DNA of 64,000 bases, taken from Actinoallomurus soli (GTDB lineage: Bacteria > Actinomycetota > Actinomycetes > Streptosporangiales > Streptosporangiaceae). Below, piece by piece: positions 1 to 8,327 of this stretch. The stretch is taken from the NCBI RefSeq assembly GCF_024055715.1, contig NZ_JAMXMV010000023.1:40913-104912 (forward strand), read 5' to 3'. A program made the translations under genes and the position numbers. Below the pieces are notes generated by a model, which saw only the letters and a program-made list of their open reading frames with translations, had not been told where the DNA came from and did not search any database. Every line of letters begins with the position of its first letter. The first letter of the stretch is position 1.

Positions 1-201
1 CAGCAGACGGTCGGCACGACATCTGATCTCTCACCCGACCAGCCTGCGATACTCCCGACATGGCGGTCACCTTGCAGCTCGCCGGATCACTTCAGCGCCG
101 GCCCCGATCGCTCCAGCCACGCCCAGCAGTGAGACCGGCGCTGGTCGGCCATCACCACAGCCGCCGTGCTAGAACGGTGCCCGCCGGTGGTGTTGGTCGG
201 A
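1..201. other. No gene seen at left edge
   Basis: This stretch follows the stop of the minus-strand protease gene. I see no reading frame with protein-like composition, no strong hairpin followed by T residues and no recognisable RNA. It may hold the 3' untranslated part of the protease transcript. Confidence 0.5.
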
Positions 202-1842
202 TCAGCGGTTGTGAGCACCAGGACCGCTGTGCCGGTCGTGGTCACCGGAGTCGCCGGTACGGTGGTCAGGGCGTGGCCTGGCACGGGTGAGGGTGCAGCC
301 TTGGCGAGACAGGTCCAGCTGCGACCCCTTGGTCAGACAGGCCGCGATCATGTGAACCTGCTGACCATAGGCACGGCCCTGCACTGAGGTCACGGCCCCG
401 TCCGTGCCCACCTCGCAGGGGTTGTTGTCGGTGCACTGCTCACCGGCATCGTTGTGGGTGTTGTGGATTCCCACGACCGTGTTGCCGTCGGGCGCCAGCA
501 GCGCCGACCCGGATGTGCCGTGCCAGGGGGCGCAGTCCTCGCTGGTCGCGTACCGGATCGAGTCGTCCTGCTGGTAGCCGCCCTCCCGCAGGTGTGTGAC
601 CACGGCCTCGGCGGTGCAGTTCAAGCGGATGCTGGTGTAGGCCATGGTCAGCTTGTCGCCTGCGCGCACGGGGGTGGACGTGAGTTGGAAGACTTTCGCG
701 CCCGCGGCCCTCAACTGCGCGTAGGTCTTGTCCAGGCGGTAGAGCGCGATGTCGGTGCCGGTCATCGTCGCGTACACCAGCCGGTTCGCGCGGGCGGTGG
801 TCTGGGGGTAGCCCTGGGGGTCGGCGATGGGCACCTCGCGGTCGGCGGGCTGGTCCACTAGTGCGGTTCCGGGTGCGGGCGGCTGTCCTTGCACGCAGTG
901 ACCGTTGGTCAGCATCAGCGCCGGGTCTTTCGGCCGGGAGGCGGAGGTGCGGACTACTGAGCCCGTACAGTCGTTCAGATCCACCGCGCCTTCCACGTTC
1001 GGGATCTGGTCATCGGGGGGCACGTTGGTGCCGGTGATGATGCCGTTGATCCAGTCGGCGTGCCTGGTGACATCGGTGAACAGCGTTGGCGCATTGTCGC
1101 CGCCGGGGCCGCTGACCACGCCGGCCACCGCCCACCGGCCGCCTTCGCGGACCAGCGCAGGGCCGCCGGAGTCCATGTTGCTCGCCGCGACGCTGCCGTC
1201 GCGGCTACCGATGCACAACTCTCCGCTGGGCGCGGCCGACGGACACGTCGAGATCGGCTGTACCACGGTGTCGGCCTCCCGCAGCCGCGTGGGGAAACAC
1301 GCCGGATTGTCGCTGTCGTCGCAGGTCATTCCCCAGCCGATGATACGGACGGGCGTGTTGTCCGCTGGCGTGGTCGAGGCGATCCGCACGGGCTTGGCCC
1401 GCACTGGGGTCCGCAGGTGCATCAACGCGAGGTCCCTGCCCCAGAAACCCCCCTCATCGCGGTTGGTCGCCAGCCGGTAGTAGTGGTCGACCTGGGCGAC
1501 CTCGCCTCCGGACGTGGTGTCCAGTGACCCGACCCGGACCTTCCATCCTCGCGGAACCCCCACCTTCGCCCCGGTCGGGTTCCTGCCGGCGCAGTGGCTG
1601 GCGGTCAGTACCCACCGCGGTGCGAGGACCTCCACCCCACAGCCGTGTCCATCCGCGCGCGGTGGCCGGGGAAAGGACGGCTGGAACGAGCCCATGAACG
1701 AGTAAGCCCGGGTCGACTCGGTACCACCGACGATGGCCTGCGCCGGAAAGGCGGCCATCAGGGGCGCGGTCAGCGCCAGGGCAGCGGCGGCCAGAGCCGC
1801 TACGGCAGTGCCGGCCGACCGCCGGGGTCGGGAAAGGTGCAT
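202..1842 (-). CDS. Secreted serine protease with two trypsin-like domains
   Basis: 546 residues. A signal peptide (about 1-36, ending AFPAQA) is followed directly by IVGG, the usual N-terminus of a mature S1 protease, so activation may occur on signal cleavage. Domain 1 has the full triad: His83 in TASHC, Asp137 in DLALMH, Ser225 in MDSGGP. A second chymotrypsin-like domain starts near 290 and also carries a possible triad: His315 in LTNGHC, Asp364 in GTDIAL, Ser444 in GTSGS. Most actinobacterial S1 proteases have one such domain, so the protein is about twice the usual length. It ends in a short Arg/His-rich tail. It acts outside the cell. Its promoter matches that of the neighbouring lipoprotein-efflux operon, so the two-component system next door probably controls it. 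Protease identity is sure; activity of domain 2 is inferred. Confidence 0.9.
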   Translation of the reverse strand: MHLSRPRRSAGTAVAALAAAALALTAPLMAAFPAQAIVGGTESTRAYSFMGSFQPSFPRPPRADGHGCGVEVLAPRWVLTASHCAGRNPTGAKVGVPRGWKVRVGSLDTTSGGEVAQVDHYYRLATNRDEGGFWGRDLALMHLRTPVRAKPVRIASTTPADNTPVRIIGWGMTCDDSDNPACFPTRLREADTVVQPISTCPSAAPSGELCIGSRDGSVAASNMDSGGPALVREGGRWAVAGVVSGPGGDNAPTLFTDVTRHADWINGIITGTNVPPDDQIPNVEGAVDLNDCTGSVVRTSASRPKDPALMLTNGHCVQGQPPAPGTALVDQPADREVPIADPQGYPQTTARANRLVYATMTGTDIALYRLDKTYAQLRAAGAKVFQLTSTPVRAGDKLTMAYTSIRLNCTAEAVVTHLREGGYQQDDSIRYATSEDCAPWHGTSGSALLAPDGNTVVGIHNTHNDAGEQCTDNNPCEVGTDGAVTSVQGRAYGQQVHMIAACLTKGSQLDLSRQGCTLTRARPRPDHRTGDSGDHDRHSGPGAHNR

Positions 1843-1923
1843 GAAGACCTCCAGGGACTCGCACGCGCGATTCGCATGCCGGAGCCACTTTGAACGCCGG
1901 AGGTGTCCGGTCCGCCGCGACGC

Positions 1924-1964
1924 TGTTTCAGTGACCGCTTGGGCGTGTATCGACCCTGTATCGG
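1924..1964 (-). promoter_or_regulatory. Direct-repeat operator and promoter of the protease gene
   Basis: Read on the minus strand, two copies of CGATACA lie exactly 11 bp apart (plus-strand TGTATCG at 1946 and 1957). A GAAACA hexamer (1924-1929) follows 16 bp after the second copy and could be the -10. The block between, CACGCCCAAGCGG, matches CACGTCCGAGCGG in front of the lipoprotein gene at 5652. The repeats start about 104 bp before the protease start, almost the same distance as at 5753-5771. An 11-bp direct repeat is the normal site form for OmpR/PhoB-type regulators, and such a regulator is encoded at 7096. Confidence 0.7.
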
Positions 1965-2157
1965 CAGCTCGACATCAGGAATCCAGGTCGACGGTGGCGA
2001 CGGCACGGCGGCATCTGACCAGACCCGGACGACGAGACGTACCCACCCCGGTCCCGCGGGGTCGACGCGTGTGCAGCCGACCGGCCACGCTGCACGGCGT
2101 ACGTGTTGGTCCCGGCAGGCCCTCGCCGGCGCTGAACGGATCGCGCTCCCGATGCGG

Positions 2158-3363
2158 TTACGCGTTCAGCGACGCCGTCGGAGGGGTTCTCGCCGCCCGG
2201 ATGGCCGGGTAGAGGCCGGCGACCGCCCCGATCAGGAGCGTCGCGCCGATGCCGGCGGCGAATATGGCGGGCGGTACCGCGATGGGCCAGCCGTTCACCC
2301 TGGCGAACACCGCGACGGCTCCGAACCCGACGGCCGCTCCGACCACGCCGCCGAGCGCGGACAGCAACAGCGCCTCGGCGAGGAACTGGATCCGGATGTG
2401 TCCCCGCGTGGCGCCGAGGGAGCGCCGTAGCCCGATCTCGTGGCGGCGTTCGAGTACGGAGATGACCATCGTGTTGGCGACGCCGATGCCTCCGACGAGC
2501 AGCGCGACGGAGCCCAGTCCGACGAGCAGGCCGGTGAACGTGAGGTCCGCGGCGTTCTTGGCCGCCAGGGCGTCGGAGGGTCGCGAGACGTCCACGTTTT
2601 CGGGGTTCTCCGGGTTAACGGTACGTGGCAGGAGGTCGCGTACCGCCCCGACGTCCGCGTCGGCCGAGCGTTCGTAGAGGGTGGTCGGCTTGCCGTCCCA
2701 GTCGAACCGCGCCGTGGCGTACGCCTCGCCGATGAGCGCGGAGCTGTCCAGGTCCGGCGCGAGGGGAAGGGCGCCGAGAATGCCGATGACCGTGAACTGG
2801 GTGTCGCCGAGCCAGATCTGGCTCCCCGGACTCACGATGCCGAGCCGGTCGGCGGCGATGCCGCCGAGTACGACGGTGGGGTAGTTCGCGGTCACCTTGG
2901 TGAGCCAGGTTCCCTCCCGTAGCCGGCCGCCCAGGAGGCCGAGAAGATCGAGGTCGGCGGCTCGCACATCGATGCCGCTGGTGTTGTTCGGGTCGATGAG
3001 CCGGCTCCGGTACACGTCCACGCTCCGCAGAGTGGCGACCGCCCCGACTTTGGTGACCTTGCCGATCAGCCCGACCTTCCCCGGGGAGTCGGCCGGCAGG
3101 GTGGTGTCCTGGCCGTCGATGGACGTACCCGGCTGGGTGGTCAGCAGGTTCGTGCCGAGCGCGGCGAGTTGGTCGTTGAGCCTGGCCCGGCTCGAGGTGG
3201 AGATGCCCACGACGGCGATCATCGCCGCGATACCGATCGCGATGCCGAGTGCGGACAGGATGACCCGGGTGGGACGTGCTCTCAGCCCCGCCGCGCCCAC
3301 GCGGTACACGTCGGGGTAGAGCAGACGCGACCGGCGCGCGTGGGTCCGCTCGCCGTGGCTCAT
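2158..3363 (-). CDS. MacB-type ABC transporter permease (FtsX fold)
   Basis: 401 residues. One transmembrane segment lies near residues 33-55 (LSALGIAIGIAAMIAVVGIS), then a large extracytoplasmic domain of about 220 residues, then three C-terminal membrane segments after GLLVGLGSVALLVGG. The conserved loop with ERRHEIGLRRSLGAT is typical of MacB/YknZ/DevC permeases. It is the last gene of a set in which each start overlaps the previous stop by ATGA, here with the ATPase gene. With the ATPase and the adaptor it should form a tripartite-like exporter of the LolCDE/MacB class, which moves peptides, lipids or antibiotics out of the membrane rather than importing. Confidence 0.9.
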   Translation of the reverse strand: MSHGERTHARRSRLLYPDVYRVGAAGLRARPTRVILSALGIAIGIAAMIAVVGISTSSRARLNDQLAALGTNLLTTQPGTSIDGQDTTLPADSPGKVGLIGKVTKVGAVATLRSVDVYRSRLIDPNNTSGIDVRAADLDLLGLLGGRLREGTWLTKVTANYPTVVLGGIAADRLGIVSPGSQIWLGDTQFTVIGILGALPLAPDLDSSALIGEAYATARFDWDGKPTTLYERSADADVGAVRDLLPRTVNPENPENVDVSRPSDALAAKNAADLTFTGLLVGLGSVALLVGGIGVANTMVISVLERRHEIGLRRSLGATRGHIRIQFLAEALLLSALGGVVGAAVGFGAVAVFARVNGWPIAVPPAIFAAGIGATLLIGAVAGLYPAIRAARTPPTASLNA

Positions 3364-4049
3364 ACCGTCACTTCTCGGTCGTCGGCGACGATCTGGCCGT
3401 CGCGCATGCTGATCCGCCTCGGTATCCGTTCGGCGAGCCGTACGTCATGCGTGATCATCATGACGGTGGTGCCCATCTCGTTGAGCTCCTGCAGCAGTTC
3501 CATCACACCCGCACCGGAGCGCTGGTCGAGGTTGCCGGTGGGTTCGTCCGCCAGCAACAGCGCCGGGTCGGACACGATCGCCCGGGCGATGGCGACGCGC
3601 TGGCGTTCGCCGCCGGACAGCTGGTCGGGCTTGTGGTGGAGGCGGCCCGCCAGGCCGACGCGGGTAAGGCTCGCCACGGCCCTGCGCCGCCGTTCGGCAC
3701 GGGGCGTTCCGGTGTAGAGGAGACCGTCCGGGACGTTGTCGACCGCACTGACCCCGAGTGCGAGGTGGAACTGCTGGAAGACGAACCCGATGCGGTACGC
3801 GCGCAGCGCCGACAGTGCCGCGTCGCTCATCGCGCCGACGTCGCGGCCGTCGACGCGCGCGCGTCCGCTCGTCGGGCGGTCCAGTGTGCCGATGATGTTG
3901 AGCAGGCTGGACTTGCCCGAGCCGCTGGGGCCGACGATGGCGGCGAACTCGCCTGGTGCGACCGACAACGAGACGTGGTCGACGGCTCGAACGGGTGGGT
4001 TGCCGTGGTCGCGGACTACGCGGTCGAGTTCGATGACGGAATCATTCAT
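3360..4049 (-). CDS. ABC transporter ATP-binding protein, MacB/LolD type
   Basis: 229 residues starting MNDSVIELDRVV at 4049. Walker A GPSGSGKSS, the Q-loop region (FVFQQFHL), signature LSGGERQRVA, Walker B ALLLADEPTGNLD and the switch His (MITHD) are all present. The length and the PTGNLD signature are those of the LolD/MacB/FtsE ATPase group. Its ATG overlaps the adaptor stop (ATGA), and its own stop overlaps the permease start the same way, so the three are translated together. It powers the exporter formed with the 2158-3363 permease. An upstream in-frame extension exists but has no protein-like sequence and runs inside the adaptor gene. Confidence 0.95.
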   Translation of the reverse strand: MNDSVIELDRVVRDHGNPPVRAVDHVSLSVAPGEFAAIVGPSGSGKSSLLNIIGTLDRPTSGRARVDGRDVGAMSDAALSALRAYRIGFVFQQFHLALGVSAVDNVPDGLLYTGTPRAERRRRAVASLTRVGLAGRLHHKPDQLSGGERQRVAIARAIVSDPALLLADEPTGNLDQRSGAGVMELLQELNEMGTTVMMITHDVRLAERIPRRISMRDGQIVADDREVTV

Positions 4050-5143
4050 AGTGTCGGTACCACGACTTTCTGGCCCGCGGTGAGTCGGTCGCCGGTCACT
4101 TCCACGAAGCCGCCGGCGAACAGTCCGGGCTCGACCTTGATCGTCTCGGTCGTGGCGGCGTCCCGGACCACCTCCACGCCGTACCCGCTGCCCGGCAGGG
4201 CGATGAGAGCCGAGACCGGCACCGTCAGGACGTTCTTGCGGCTGGCGGTCGGGAAATCGACCAGCACCGAGGCCTCTTGCAGGGAGCCCGCGTCCGACGG
4301 GTGGTCGAGAGTGATCGTCACCGGAACGACGACGGTCTTCCCGCTGTTCTGGTCGACCTGCTCGGGCACGCCGACCCTGGAGATGGTGCCGGTCGTCGTC
4401 TTGCCAGAGGGCAAATCGACGGTCACGTCGCCGCCCACCTTGGCCACGGCCTGGTTCGCGCTCTTGAGCTGGGCGGAAACGACCTTGCGGAGGCTCGACA
4501 GTTTCAGCACGGCTGTGCCCGCTGCGACCCGGTCGCCGAGGTGTGCCACGGTCTGCGCGACGCGCACATCGTCGGGGGCGAAGACGATCTGTCCGAGCGG
4601 GATCGTCCCGGTCTCCTTCACCTTGCAGGCGTCCTGCCATCGCCGGATCGCGGCATTCGTCGTCCAGTTGAAGTGAGCGTCGGGCGCACCGGTGAAGTAG
4701 CCGAGCGTGGCGAGGCTCTGCTCCAGCTGCCGCACGTCCGGCCCGTCGGACATGCCGCTCGTCAGCGTCCGCCACATCGGGGTGTGTCCCCGCAACAGCT
4801 GCACGGGCCGGTTGTCGACGGAGTAGAGGGCCCCGCCGAGCTTCACCTGGCTGCCCGCACGCGGGAGACGGGTGATGATGCCGGCGCGGCCTGCACTGAG
4901 CTCGCCGGCCCGGCTGTAGCCCAGCGATCCGGGCGCGGTGACGGTCTCTCGGAGCGTCCTGCGTTCTACGAGAGCGGTGTTCGGCACACGCTTGTGCTCG
5001 GCCTCCTGCGCGGCACCGCCTCCGGACCGCACGACGACCGACGCGGCGACGGCGACGGCGACGGCCACCGCCATCGACCAGACCCAGGCTCGGCCGCGCC
5101 GTTGCGGCACCGGAGCGACTCCCGGCTGTTCGGAATGCGTCAT
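4046..5143 (-). CDS. Efflux adaptor (HlyD/YknX-like) with peptidoglycan-binding insert
   Basis: 365 residues starting MTHSEQPGVA at 5143. One N-terminal membrane anchor (WSMAVAVAVAVAASVVV) is followed by the adaptor beta-barrel/lipoyl parts. A putative peptidoglycan-binding type 1 domain sits between about 130 and 190 (DGPDVRQLEQSLATLGYF ... AAIRRWQ). The C-terminal half has the usual membrane-fusion-protein phrases (VPVSALI, VEPGLFAGGFVEV). Actinobacterial ABC adaptors often carry this insert, which may tether the exporter to the wall. The start overlaps the lipoprotein stop (ATGA) and the stop overlaps the ATPase start. It should couple the ATPase-permease pair to the cell envelope. Confidence 0.88.
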   Translation of the reverse strand: MTHSEQPGVAPVPQRRGRAWVWSMAVAVAVAVAASVVVRSGGGAAQEAEHKRVPNTALVERRTLRETVTAPGSLGYSRAGELSAGRAGIITRLPRAGSQVKLGGALYSVDNRPVQLLRGHTPMWRTLTSGMSDGPDVRQLEQSLATLGYFTGAPDAHFNWTTNAAIRRWQDACKVKETGTIPLGQIVFAPDDVRVAQTVAHLGDRVAAGTAVLKLSSLRKVVSAQLKSANQAVAKVGGDVTVDLPSGKTTTGTISRVGVPEQVDQNSGKTVVVPVTITLDHPSDAGSLQEASVLVDFPTASRKNVLTVPVSALIALPGSGYGVEVVRDAATTETIKVEPGLFAGGFVEVTGDRLTAGQKVVVPTL

Positions 5144-5652
5144 GCCTTCGTGCACGCGTCGAGGTCCTGCTGCTTGACGGCCACGTTCTCCGGCATCACC
5201 AGGGGCTCTTCCGGCTTGGGGTCCTTGACGTCGTATCCGCGGTCGCGGAAACACCGGGCCATTCGGAGATTCTTCTCCTGCATCTGCTTGTCCTGCATCT
5301 GCTTGCTGGACGTGTTCTGCTTGGCACGGGCCGTCGGCGGCTGGCCGATCTGCTTGAGACAGGCATCCTCCGCGACCTTGTACGCGTCCTGCCGGTCACC
5401 GAAGTCGATCTTCCCGGGCTCCTTCGGAAGCTCGAAGCCCTTGTCGCTCAGGCACGACCGGAACTTGACCTGCCAGGCGCTGTACTGCTGGTCCAGCGTG
5501 CCGGCGGAACCGGCACTCGACGCGGGAGCCGCTGAGCCGCCCGCCGCGGCACTCGGATCGCCACCTTTCCCGCAACCGGCCAGCAGGCTCGCGAGGCAGG
5601 CGACGGCCGCGAGTGCGACACGAGCACGAGGGGCGTGGAATGTGCTGGGCAT
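5140..5652 (-). CDS. Cysteine-containing lipoprotein, first gene of efflux operon
   Basis: 170 residues. The signal peptide ends in the lipobox LLAGC, followed by a Gly/Ser/Ala-rich linker and a helical, charged domain with four further cysteines (SCLSDKG, DACLKQ, ARCFRDRG, DACTKA). The two C-x-D/R-x-G motifs look like two copies of a small repeat. No family is certain, although lipoproteins of this kind commonly lead MacB-like operons in actinobacteria. It may be a periplasmic substrate-capture or sensing partner. Transcription is expected from the 11-bp direct-repeat promoter at 5731-5771, and translation is coupled to the adaptor gene. Confidence 0.82.
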   Translation of the reverse strand: MPSTFHAPRARVALAAVACLASLLAGCGKGGDPSAAAGGSAAPASSAGSAGTLDQQYSAWQVKFRSCLSDKGFELPKEPGKIDFGDRQDAYKVAEDACLKQIGQPPTARAKQNTSSKQMQDKQMQEKNLRMARCFRDRGYDVKDPKPEEPLVMPENVAVKQQDLDACTKA

Positions 5653-5730
5653 GGTGTTCCCTTCGGTTGCTGTGACGTGCGGTGGCGCACGCCACCATGC
5701 CGGGCGCGGGTGTCCATGCCGTCGCGGTCG

Positions 5731-5771
5731 CGTATCCCCGGCCGCTCGGACGTGTATCAGGCATGTATCAG
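5731..5771 (-). promoter_or_regulatory. Direct-repeat operator and promoter of the lipoprotein-efflux operon
   Basis: On the minus strand CTGATACA occurs twice, 11 bp apart (plus-strand TGTATCAG at 5753 and 5764). GATACG (5731-5736) follows 16 bp after the second copy as a likely -10. Order, spacing and the trailing block CACGTCCGAGCGG match the protease promoter at 1924-1964. It lies about 100 bp upstream of the lipoprotein start. The obvious candidate regulator is the OmpR-type protein encoded upstream in the same cluster. Confidence 0.75.
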
Positions 5772-5828
5772 CCTGCGGGCGACGAGCCCGCGGCTGCAGA
5801 GCCTGGGGCGTCGATGAGGTTCCGGCCC

Positions 5829-7094
5829 TCAGGTCCGGTCGCCGGCCGGCAGGTGAAGCCTGGCGATCGCGCCACCGTCCGGTGCGTTGCCGAACGTCAG
5901 ACGGCCGCCGATCACTCGCGCATGCCCGCTGGCGATGGTCAGGCCCAGGCCGTGGCCCCGGCCGCGTTCGGCCGCGCCGGTGCGGAACCGTTGTGGCCCG
6001 TCCACCAGCAGCGCCTCGGGGAACCCGGGGCCGTGGTCGCGTACGACGATCGTCGTGCCGCTGACGGTGACCTCGACCGGAGGGCGCCCGTGGCGGTGCG
6101 CGTTGATGACCAGGTTGGCGATGATCCGGTTGAGCCGGCGCGGATCGGTGTAGGCGACCGGGGCGCCGGTCACCGTCAGCCGGGCCCGCACTTCCGTCCG
6201 GTGTACGGACTCCTCGACGACCTGGTCCAACGGCACCGAAGCGAGATCGGCCTGCTCCACGCCCGCGTCGATCCGGGTGATCTCCAGCAGGTCTTCGACC
6301 AGCGACCGCAGGGCCCGCACCCGGTCGCGTACGAGCTCGGTGGCCTCGCCGGCGGGAAGCAGCTCGGTGGAGGTGACCAGGCCCATCAGCGGAGTCCGCA
6401 GCTCGTGGGCCACATCGGCGGTGAACCGCTGCTCGCTGAGCAGTCGTTCCTGCAGCGCGCCCGCCATCGCGTCGACGGCCACCGAGATCTCGGTGATCTC
6501 GTCGCCATCCCGGCCGCGACGGCCACCCCTCATCGCCCGGGCGTCCAGATCGCCGTCCGCGATGCGCCGTGCGGTCCGGGCGACCCGTCTCAGCCGCCGG
6601 TTGGGCAGCTCGGCGGCCAGCGCCGCCAGGGGCACGACAACCGCCAGTACGGCCAGTGAGGCCTCCACGACATGCCGATCGAGGGCCTGCAGGCTGCGCA
6701 TCGCGGTGCCCATATCGATCTGCACGAACAGCACCCGGCCGTCGACCGGCTGCGCCGCCCACATCCAGGGGCTGTCCGGTCGCCGGTCGTCGTACCAGGT
6801 GGTGAACCCTCCCGATCTGTCCACCTGCTCGATCAGGACGGGCGGGATCTGCTGCGGGGTATAGCTGTCCGGTGCGACGCCCGTACTCAGGTAGGTGGCC
6901 ACGTCCTCCTGCATTGCGACGTAAGCCTGTGACCTGCCCTGGTTCATCAACCATCCGAGCGTGGTCTTGTGGACCAGTAGGCCAACGGCCAGCGCGACCG
7001 CACAGGACGCCACGGCCGCCAGCGCAGCGATCTTCCAGCGGAGCGATCGCCAGTTCAGCAGGCTACGTGTCCATCGGACAATGGCGTTTCCCAC
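5829..7094 (-). CDS. Sensor histidine kinase (EnvZ/BaeS type)
   Basis: 421 residues from a GTG start at 7094, two bases after the regulator's stop. A first membrane segment (WKIAALAAVASCAVALAVGLLV) and a second (AVLAVVVPLAALAAEL) enclose an extracytoplasmic sensor loop of about 120 residues. A HAMP-like segment (RRVARTARRIADGDLDA) follows, then the H-box VAHELRTPLMG, N-box NRIIANLVINAHRHG and G-boxes (DHGPGFPE, GRGHGLGLTI). All catalytic parts look intact. It pairs with the regulator at 7096-7815. Their position before the lipoprotein-efflux genes suggests envelope-stress or antibiotic sensing, with export as the response. Confidence 0.93.
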   Translation of the reverse strand: MGNAIVRWTRSLLNWRSLRWKIAALAAVASCAVALAVGLLVHKTTLGWLMNQGRSQAYVAMQEDVATYLSTGVAPDSYTPQQIPPVLIEQVDRSGGFTTWYDDRRPDSPWMWAAQPVDGRVLFVQIDMGTAMRSLQALDRHVVEASLAVLAVVVPLAALAAELPNRRLRRVARTARRIADGDLDARAMRGGRRGRDGDEITEISVAVDAMAGALQERLLSEQRFTADVAHELRTPLMGLVTSTELLPAGEATELVRDRVRALRSLVEDLLEITRIDAGVEQADLASVPLDQVVEESVHRTEVRARLTVTGAPVAYTDPRRLNRIIANLVINAHRHGRPPVEVTVSGTTIVVRDHGPGFPEALLVDGPQRFRTGAAERGRGHGLGLTIASGHARVIGGRLTFGNAPDGGAIARLHLPAGDRT

Positions 7095-7095
7095 G

Positions 7096-7815
7096 TCAGC
7101 GCCGCAGCTTGTAGCCGAAGCCGCGGACCGTTTCGATCCGCTCGGCGCCGATCTTCTTGCGCAGCCGCTGTACGCACAGGTCGACGACGCGGCTGTCACC
7201 GTCCCACCCGTAGTCCCAGACGTCGCGCAGCAGTGTTCGCCGGTCCAGCACGATCCCCGGGTTCGCCGCGAACGCCAGTAGCAGGCGCAACTCGGTGGGC
7301 GCCAGGGCCACCGGCTCACCGGCCCGGCGCACCTCCAGACCTCCCGGATCGATCGTCAGATCCCCGAAGACCAGGTCGGAGGCCGCGCCGGGAGCGGGCT
7401 CCGGGGGATTCCCGGAAGCCGGCCGGAATGCGGCCCGGCGCAACAGGGAACGCATCCTGGCCACCAGCACGGAGGTGTCCACGGGCTTGACGACGTAGTC
7501 GTCGGCTCCCGCCTCCAACCCCGCCACGACGTCCAGCCCGTCACCGCGCGCGGACATCATCAGGATCGGGACCTGGCTCCACTCCCTGACCTTCCGGCAC
7601 AGCCCGATACCGTCCAGGACCGGCAGCATCACGTCCAGCAAAAGGAGATCGTGCCGCTGCTCCCGGTACGATTCCAGGCCCGTGAGGCCATCGCCCGCCA
7701 CACTCATCCGATAGCCGTAGCGCTCCAGCGCCATCGCGACGGTCTTCCTGATCACCTCATCGTCCTCGACGAGCAGCACCGTGACCGGAGCCGACGAACC
7801 GCTACCGACATCCAA
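7096..7815 (-). CDS. OmpR-family response regulator
   Basis: About 239 residues. A receiver domain (VLLVEDD, phospho-acceptor Asp in LLLLDVMLP, Lys in YVVKPVD) is joined to a winged-helix DNA-binding domain (LAPTELRLLLAFAANPG ... VETVRGFGYKLRR region). Start choice: a TTG at 7815 has GGGGAG nine bases upstream; a GTG at 7872 in the same frame lacks a ribosome-binding site, so I prefer 7815. The stop is followed after one base by the kinase GTG. It probably binds the 11-bp direct repeats at 1946 and 5753. One half-site, TGATACACG, also lies upstream of this gene at 8010-8018, compatible with weak autoregulation. Confidence 0.92.
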   Translation of the reverse strand: MDVGSGSSAPVTVLLVEDDEVIRKTVAMALERYGYRMSVAGDGLTGLESYREQRHDLLLLDVMLPVLDGIGLCRKVREWSQVPILMMSARGDGLDVVAGLEAGADDYVVKPVDTSVLVARMRSLLRRAAFRPASGNPPEPAPGAASDLVFGDLTIDPGGLEVRRAGEPVALAPTELRLLLAFAANPGIVLDRRTLLRDVWDYGWDGDSRVVDLCVQRLRKKIGAERIETVRGFGYKLRR

Positions 7816-7872
7816 AACCGAAATCTCCCCGGGACATGACGCATCGTTGCGACGGAGACGATACAGAACCAC

Positions 7873-8282
7873 CGCAACTGCGTGACTGCGCGTGATACGG
7901 AGCCACCAGGGCCGGCCGCGCGGGCCGAGAACTCGGCCGCCCTATGCGACCTGGGAACAAGAAGATCCCGTTCTCGACCTGTTTATGCACTTGAAGGAAT
8001 CGATCGTCCCGTGTATCACACCAGTCTGGCAGGGAGGGGGTCGAAATCCGGAATGCCGGCAAGTCGTTCGCCGTAGTCGTCGACCAGCCCGTATAGGTCG
8101 CGCTGGCTGCACCTATCTTCGGGGGTACTCCCCATACAGCCCGGGGACGTGGTGAAGCGCCGGGAAGACGGGCTTCATGGCGGCGTCAACCTGGACAGAG
8201 CCAACGAGATCCCATTCGAAACGTACAGAAACCTCCATCGCTCCCTCTCTCGGTCAGCCAGGCGGCTAGATCACTATGACAA
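7873..8282. other. Intergenic region upstream of the two-component genes
   Basis: About 400 bp with no convincing gene. It must contain the promoter of the minus-strand regulator. The only motif I recognise is one TGATACACG half-site (minus strand, 8010-8018) like those of the two operators downstream. Its right side meets the terminator of the broken integrase. Confidence 0.5.
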
Positions 8283-8317
8283 AGAGACGCGCTTCGGTCA
8301 GACCGAAGCGCGTCTCT
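8283..8317 (-). terminator. Strong hairpin after the integrase remnant
   Basis: A perfect inverted repeat with 17-bp arms (8283-8299 and 8301-8317, one-base centre). On the minus strand it is followed by TTTGTCAT, so it can act as an intrinsic terminator for the leftward integrase gene whose stop lies at 8328. Because the arms are perfect it could also stop transcription from the other side. Confidence 0.8.
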
Positions 8318-8327
8318 CGGAATCGGA

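Noticed and set aside
8010..8018. Single TGATACACG half-site upstream of the response regulator gene
   Set aside because: Kept only as a possible weak autoregulatory site; no second copy at 11 bp and no -10 at the usual distance.
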